Source: Verrucomicrobiota bacterium (GTDB taxonomy: Bacteria; Verrucomicrobiota; Verrucomicrobiia; Verrucomicrobiales; Verrucomicrobiaceae). From it: a stretch of 11,358 bases of DNA. Location of the stretch: NCBI GenBank assembly GCA_009885275.1, contig VFKY01000021.1, positions 1 through 11,358 on the forward strand, read 5' to 3'. This document shows, in pieces, positions 7,251 to 11,358 of this stretch (the first letter of the stretch is position 1; every line of letters begins with the position of its first letter). Below the pieces are notes generated by a model. It did no database searches. It was not told the origin of the DNA and saw only the letters and a list, made by a program, of their open reading frames with translations. The position numbers and the translations under genes were made by a program.

Positions 7251-8453
7251 ATGTCTAAAGTTCTCATTATTGGAGCAGGCGGCGTTGGTCGGGTTGTCAC
7301 TCACAAGTGCGCTCAATTGCCGGAAGTGTTCACTGAAATCATGCTTGCAAGTCGTACTAAATCAAAGTGTGACAGCATTGCCGCAGAACTAAAGCGGCCT
7401 ATTCAAACTGCTGGAGTGGACGCTGATGATGTTCCGCAGTTGGTAAAGCTGTTGAAGGAGTTTAAGCCTGCGGTTGTGATCAATGTGGCGCTGCCGTATC
7501 AAGACCTCACCATCATGGATGCTTGCCTTGAAGCGGGGGTGCATTATATCGATACCGCCAACTACGAGCCCAAAGATGTCGCTAAATTTGAGTATCACTG
7601 GCAGTGGGCGTACCAGGATAAATTCAAGCAAGCAGGACTCACCGCTTTGCTCGGTTGTGGGTTTGATCCCGGGGTGACCAATGTCTATACCGCCTACGCC
7701 TTGAAGCATCACTTCAGCAAGATCGACACTCTCGATATCATTGACTGTAACGCAGGAGATCATGGCAAGGCTTTCGCTACCAACTTCAATCCTGAGATCA
7801 ACCTTCGCGAAGTTACTGCGAACGGTCGTTATTGGGAAAACGGTGCTTGGGTCGAAACCAAGCCATTGGAGATCAAGCGCAGCTTTGACTTTCCCGACGG
7901 CATTGGCCCCAAAAACATCTATTGCCTCTATCACGAGGAACTTGAATCGCTGACTAAGCACATCCCGATGCGTCGCGCGCGCTTTTGGATGACTTTTGGC
8001 GACAACTATATCAAGCACATGGAAGTGCTCGTGAATGTTGGCATGACCCGCATCGATAAAGTGAAGCACCAAGGAGTGGATATTATTCCCATTGAGTTTC
8101 TTAAGACCTTGCTGCCTGAACCGGGCACGCTGGGTGCTGATACCAAAGGCAAGACCTGCATTGGCAACTGGATTGAAGGCACTGGCAAGGACGGTCAACC
8201 GTTGAGATACTACGTCTATAACATCAAGGATCACGAGGATTGCTATCGCGAAACGAATTCTCAGGGGGTTAGTTACACGACGGGTGTACCCGCGATGATT
8301 GCCGCCAAGCAACTGCTCACGAATACAGAGTATCGCCAGCCTGGAGTTTGGAATGTGGAGCAACTCAATCCAGATCCTTTCATGGCCGATCTCAATGAAC
8401 ATGGATTGCCTTGGATAGAGACTTGGCCTGCTGCGGCATTGCCAGGAGATTAA
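7251..8453 (+). CDS. carboxynorspermidine/carboxyspermidine dehydrogenase (synthase)
   Basis: This 400-residue enzyme belongs to the saccharopine dehydrogenase-like family. The carboxynorspermidine branch reductively condenses putrescine or diaminopropane with L-aspartate semialdehyde, using NADPH, to give carboxyspermidine or carboxynorspermidine. The N-terminus is a Rossmann fold with GAGGVG (8-13) directly after KVLIIGA. VINVALPYQD (76-85), HYIDTANYE (98-106) and LGCGFDPGVTN (134-144) are hallmarks that match carboxynorspermidine synthases. The strongest support for this over lysine-pathway saccharopine dehydrogenase is the context: speA upstream and nspC two genes downstream. Whether putrescine or diaminopropane is the substrate cannot be read from sequence. 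With speA in the operon, putrescine and therefore spermidine is more likely. The ATG at 7251 starts the Rossmann strand directly. The next gene begins 4 bases after the stop, suggesting translational coupling. Confidence 0.92.
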   Translation: MSKVLIIGAGGVGRVVTHKCAQLPEVFTEIMLASRTKSKCDSIAAELKRPIQTAGVDADDVPQLVKLLKEFKPAVVINVALPYQDLTIMDACLEAGVHYIDTANYEPKDVAKFEYHWQWAYQDKFKQAGLTALLGCGFDPGVTNVYTAYALKHHFSKIDTLDIIDCNAGDHGKAFATNFNPEINLREVTANGRYWENGAWVETKPLEIKRSFDFPDGIGPKNIYCLYHEELESLTKHIPMRRARFWMTFGDNYIKHMEVLVNVGMTRIDKVKHQGVDIIPIEFLKTLLPEPGTLGADTKGKTCIGNWIEGTGKDGQPLRYYVYNIKDHEDCYRETNSQGVSYTTGVPAMIAAKQLLTNTEYRQPGVWNVEQLNPDPFMADLNEHGLPWIETWPAAALPGD

Positions 8454-8457
8454 GGGC

Positions 8458-9492
8458 ATGGATATTTCGACGCCATTTGTTTTTGCCACCTGTCGTGCTG
8501 GTTCTGAACCTGTCATGAAATGTGATGTGGCGTTACATCAGGGAAAGCTTTTAAGGCCGGCTTTCATGCGTCCTCAATTCATTACTTGGAAGAGTGATGA
8601 ATTACTTGGTGGAAGTTATAATCTCGACTGCATCTACGCCAGAGTTTCCGGGCTTTCACTCGGCATGTGTCGCACGCATGAGGAAGTGTTACAGAAGCTC
8701 ACACCGTTTTTAGGAACGACTTTTCATCTGCATGTGTTTCCGCGGGAAACACCGGAAGATGGGGTGACGATGGAAAAATGGGCAGACGTAGATCAAGTCC
8801 GTGAGCACTTGATGGTGCTCATGGATGCGCAGGGAATAAAAACTCAGCCGATGAACGCGCGGCCTAAAAATGGTGACTGGGTCATTGATGTGATGTTGGG
8901 GGAAAAGGACGAGCCGATTATGCTGGGGGCGCATCAGCATGCGCCTGGTCGCCATCCTATCGCTGGAGCTTTGCCTCGATTACAATTGCCTGAAGAAGCG
9001 CCTTCACGGGCCTGGTTGAAATTGGAGCAAGCCTTGGCCTTTTCGGGCTGGAGCGATGATACATTGAGTGGTCGATCTGTGGTCGAATTGGGGTGCGCTC
9101 CTGGAGGTGCAACGCTCGCTTTGTTACAGCATGGCATGAAAGTGATCGGTGTAGATACCGCGCCTATGGATGCCTTTGTCTTGGAGAATCCGCAGTTCAA
9201 GCATTTGAGAATGTCCGCAGGAGCCTTGTCTGAAAGTTTTCTACCTGACCGTGTCGACATGTTGGTTTCCGATATGAATCTAGCGCCACCTGTCGCCTTG
9301 CATTATCTCGACCGTATTCAAAAACGCGTCAGAGCGTCGCGCATGATTATCACGCTAAAAATGAATGATGAAGAGATGGAAGCCCGCATTCATGAATCGC
9401 TTAAACAACTGCGACGTTTCGCGCCTCATCCGATGCGCGTCACCCAATTGGCAGCTAACCGCCGCGAGATCTGTGTCGTTGCCGGAAGTTGA
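8458..9492 (+). CDS. RlmM-like SAM-dependent ribose 2'-O-methyltransferase
   Basis: The C-terminal half is an FtsJ/RrmJ-type methyltransferase. VVELGCAPGGATLALL (208-223) is the S-adenosylmethionine-binding motif. The K-D-K-E tetrad of 2'-O-methyltransferases is visible: Lys188 in SRAWLKLEQAL, Asp272 in VSDMN, Lys301 in IITLKMND and Glu337 in NRREICVV. The overall plan, about 180 residues of N-terminal RNA-binding region followed by SR-x3-LKLEEA-like entry into the FtsJ fold, resembles RlmM, which methylates C2498 of 23S rRNA in E. coli (366 residues; 344 here). The target in this organism is inferred, not shown. It lies 4 bases after the carboxynorspermidine dehydrogenase stop and 34 bases before nspC, so it is embedded in a polyamine operon. 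It is one of the few genes here with a Shine-Dalgarno-like sequence before the start (AGGAG at 8444-8448, overlapping the upstream gene). Confidence 0.82.
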   Translation: MDISTPFVFATCRAGSEPVMKCDVALHQGKLLRPAFMRPQFITWKSDELLGGSYNLDCIYARVSGLSLGMCRTHEEVLQKLTPFLGTTFHLHVFPRETPEDGVTMEKWADVDQVREHLMVLMDAQGIKTQPMNARPKNGDWVIDVMLGEKDEPIMLGAHQHAPGRHPIAGALPRLQLPEEAPSRAWLKLEQALAFSGWSDDTLSGRSVVELGCAPGGATLALLQHGMKVIGVDTAPMDAFVLENPQFKHLRMSAGALSESFLPDRVDMLVSDMNLAPPVALHYLDRIQKRVRASRMIITLKMNDEEMEARIHESLKQLRRFAPHPMRVTQLAANRREICVVAGS

Positions 9493-9526
9493 ACTTTATT
9501 TATTTGAACATCGCCTCTGAAAAATC

Positions 9527-10669
9527 ATGACGTCTTTTGATCCAAATATCGTTACCACACCGGCCTACGTCGTGGACTTATCCTTACTCAAGAAGAACCT
9601 TGAGCTTCTGGCCTATGTTCAAAAAGAGGCTGGCTGCAAAGTTCTTCTGGCCCTCAAAGGGTTTGCCATGTTTTCGACCTTTCCATTGGTGCGTCAGTAC
9701 CTCAGTGGTTGTTGCGGCAGTGGTCTGAATGAAGCCTTGCTGGCTCATCATGAGTTCGGCAAAGAAGTGCATGTATATTCTCCCGGATTCAAGGAAGCGG
9801 AGATGCAGCAGATTTTACCTATTGCCTGTCACGTCTCTTTCAACTCTCTCCGCCAATGGCAGCAGTTTAAACCGATTCTGCAATCCACAAAAAATGCCCC
9901 TAGTCCCGGTCTTCGCGTGAATCCGGAATACTCGGAGGTGGAGGTGGCGCTTTACGATCCGTGCTCACCGGGGTGCCGTTTGGGTACTCGATCGGTCGAG
10001 CTCGAGGGAGCAGATCTTAGTGGGCTCGAAGGTTTGCATTTTCATGCACTCTGTGAACAAGGATCAGACACGTTGGAGCGAGTCGTAGAGGCGGTTGAGA
10101 AAAATTTCCCGACATTTCTTAAACAAGTAAGCTGGGTCAACATGGGTGGGGGACATCACATCACCAAGCCCGGCTACGATATTGAACGTCTCATTCGGGT
10201 GGTCAAAAGTTTTCAAGAACGCTACAACGTCGATGTTTATTTGGAGCCTGGAGAAGCGATCGGATTGAATACCGGCTATCTTGTGACCTCAGTGTTGGAC
10301 ATAGTAGGGACCGATGAAAAAACGGCCATTTTGGATATTTCAGCCACCTGCCACATGCCGGATGTCTTGGAGATGCCGTATCGTCCCCAGATCATCGGCG
10401 GTGGGTTACCCGGCGAACTGGCGCATTCCTACAAGCTAGGGGGGACCTCATGTTTGGCTGGTGATATGGTGGGCGAGTACTCATTCCCGGAACCTCTCCA
10501 GATCGGGCAGAAGCTTGTTTTCACGGATATGGCTCATTATACGATGGTCAAGACCACGACCTTCAATGGTGTTCCTCATCCCGATATTGATACCTTTGAT
10601 CCTGAAACAGGTGAGTTGAAGGTGGTTCGCCGATTTGGTTATGAGGATTTTCGCAATCGTTTATCCTAG
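9527..10669 (+). CDS. nspC: carboxynorspermidine/carboxyspermidine decarboxylase
   Basis: NspC removes the carboxyl group from carboxynorspermidine or carboxyspermidine, giving norspermidine or spermidine. It is a PLP enzyme of the alanine-racemase-like fold (group IV), here 380 residues, the usual length. Visible motifs: TTPAYVVDLSLLKKNL (10-25) entry, Lys44 in LALKGFA as the PLP Schiff base, HFHALCEQ (171-178), MGGGHHITK (206-214) glycine-rich phosphate loop, LEPGEA (239-244), and SCLAGD (308-313) with the active-site Cys-Asp. The ALKGFA and GGGHH variants distinguish it from ornithine and diaminopimelate decarboxylases. It follows the RlmM-like gene by 34 bases and is probably the last gene of the speA operon. 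The ATG at 9527 gives the normal N-terminus and lacks a Shine-Dalgarno sequence. Confidence 0.94.
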   Translation: MTSFDPNIVTTPAYVVDLSLLKKNLELLAYVQKEAGCKVLLALKGFAMFSTFPLVRQYLSGCCGSGLNEALLAHHEFGKEVHVYSPGFKEAEMQQILPIACHVSFNSLRQWQQFKPILQSTKNAPSPGLRVNPEYSEVEVALYDPCSPGCRLGTRSVELEGADLSGLEGLHFHALCEQGSDTLERVVEAVEKNFPTFLKQVSWVNMGGGHHITKPGYDIERLIRVVKSFQERYNVDVYLEPGEAIGLNTGYLVTSVLDIVGTDEKTAILDISATCHMPDVLEMPYRPQIIGGGLPGELAHSYKLGGTSCLAGDMVGEYSFPEPLQIGQKLVFTDMAHYTMVKTTTFNGVPHPDIDTFDPETGELKVVRRFGYEDFRNRLS

Positions 10670-10678
10670 CACTTGCAA

Positions 10679-10704
10679 AATTACCATTGCGAGGTTTGGT
10701 AATT
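10679..10704 (+). terminator. hairpin after nspC, possible weak terminator
   Basis: AATTACCA and TGGTAATT form an 8 bp stem with a 10-base loop, starting 10 bases past the nspC stop. An outer GC/GC pair could extend it past a 2-base bulge. The stem is AT-rich and no T-run follows directly, so termination strength is doubtful. Confidence 0.3.
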
Positions 10705-10749
10705 GCTGCCATTATCACAAGTATTCATTTTTCGTAGATGCATAACTTC

Positions 10750-10759
10750 TACTTAAGTA
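10750..10759. promoter_or_regulatory. 10 bp perfect palindrome upstream of the last gene
   Basis: TACTTAAGTA is a perfect palindrome 77 bases before the ATG at 10836, in an AT-rich 166 bp gap that should contain this gene's promoter. It could be an operator or chance; no -35/-10 pair can be assigned with confidence. Confidence 0.2.
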
Positions 10760-10835
10760 AGAATAAGTGTATTTTTTGAAAGCACTCAAGATCAAAAGCG
10801 TAACGTTAGAGATCATACTTCAGTCCTTCAGAATC

Positions 10836-11358
10836 ATGAAAACATCACTAGTCCTCTCTTTGTTGTCTTTTTCGGCTATTTGTCTGCAAGCTGCCCCGGC
10901 TGATAAAGACAAGCTTCCTCCCATTCCTGCTGAAAAAGCAGGTCGTTATGGAGTTTACTCCTACGATGACGCTAAAAAGGAGGCCCTTAAGAAAAAGCAA
11001 CCTATTGCATTCCTTATTCATGACGCGGAAGGAAGAGATTTGGAAGCTTCTGAAAAAGAGGCGGTCGTAGCTGCGTTCTGGGCCATGGAGAAGAATTCAA
11101 CCGTGCTTTTGACTGGTTCACGACTTCTTGGCGAGGTTAAAACGAGATGCGGAGATGTTGTCCATTCGGCGATCGTCGCTGATAAAAGTTTGCCACGTCT
11201 TATTGTCATGGATCAAAATGCGACGGTCGTTCTCGGAAGTATGACTAAAGATCAGATTATGGGTACTGACGAGAAAACATTCAAAGCTTTTTCAAAGCAG
11301 ATGGATGAAGCTAATAAAGATCCCTCCAAAGCAGTTGCTGCAGCACCGGCTGTGGCAC
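10836..11358 (+). CDS. secreted protein of unknown function (5' part)
   Basis: The reading frame opens at the ATG at 10836 and runs off the window end, with 174 residues visible. It starts with a signal peptide: MKTSLVLSLLSFSAICLQA, with probable cleavage after LQA near residue 19. The mature part is Lys-, Glu- and Ala-rich and turns Ala/Pro-rich at the window end (KAVAAAPAVA). The segment VYSYDDAKKEALKKKQPIAFLIHD (about 40-63) has the helix-then-strand look of thioredoxin-fold proteins, in which a lysine-rich helix leads into a beta strand. However, the CXXC motif expected just after that strand is absent (HDAEGRD). A second strand, LPRLIVMDQNATVV, follows at about residues 119-132. The fold assignment is only a suggestion. 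There is no Shine-Dalgarno sequence. It is likely transcribed separately from nspC. Confidence 0.75.
   Translation, partial: MKTSLVLSLLSFSAICLQAAPADKDKLPPIPAEKAGRYGVYSYDDAKKEALKKKQPIAFLIHDAEGRDLEASEKEAVVAAFWAMEKNSTVLLTGSRLLGEVKTRCGDVVHSAIVADKSLPRLIVMDQNATVVLGSMTKDQIMGTDEKTFKAFSKQMDEANKDPSKAVAAAPAVA

Noticed and set aside
7389..8516. 375-residue antisense ORF over the carboxynorspermidine dehydrogenase gene
   Set aside because: It mirrors a well-supported gene and shows no family motif, so it is treated as a shadow of the coding strand.

Overview
The window looks like chromosomal DNA of a verrucomicrobium, or a close relative in the PVC group. This is an inference from four signals: a secreted protein with an autotransporter-associated beta-strand repeat and a PEP-CTERM tail, a secreted ThuA-domain protein, start codons that mostly lack a Shine-Dalgarno sequence, and a cluster of 17-20 bp palindromes in one intergenic gap. 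Base composition looks even, at roughly half G+C by eye. I see no tRNA, rRNA, CRISPR array, transposase or phage gene.

Layout. Positions 1-1073 (+) hold the 3' end of a PEP-CTERM surface protein. It converges with a secreted ThuA-domain protein at 1155-2141 (-). A 295 bp divergent intergenic region (2142-2436) contains a TTGATA-N4-TATCAA dyad and two inverted copies of an ACAGGATT-type repeat. Then hisC (2437-3537, +) and a 292 bp gap that carries nine small hairpins. The first eight form two tandem copies of a four-hairpin block of about 107 bp. mnmE (3830-5170) follows.

Next, all on the + strand, come speA (5295-7226), carboxynorspermidine/carboxyspermidine dehydrogenase (7251-8453), an RlmM-like rRNA 2'-O-methyltransferase (8458-9492) and nspC, the matching decarboxylase (9527-10669). 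The last four are 24, 4 and 34 bp apart and are probably one operon. The window ends inside a secreted protein of unknown function (from 10836).

How they work together. SpeA makes agmatine from arginine. After conversion to putrescine by enzymes not in this window, the dehydrogenase condenses the diamine with aspartate semialdehyde and NspC decarboxylates the product. This gives spermidine (or norspermidine) by the carboxyspermidine route rather than the S-adenosylmethionine-dependent SpeD/SpeE route. The rRNA methyltransferase between the two pathway genes and the tRNA-modification GTPase mnmE upstream give the region a translation theme. hisC is the only visible histidine gene.

The most unusual feature is the hairpin array at 3538-3801. 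Its two blocks differ at paired positions in ways that preserve base pairing.
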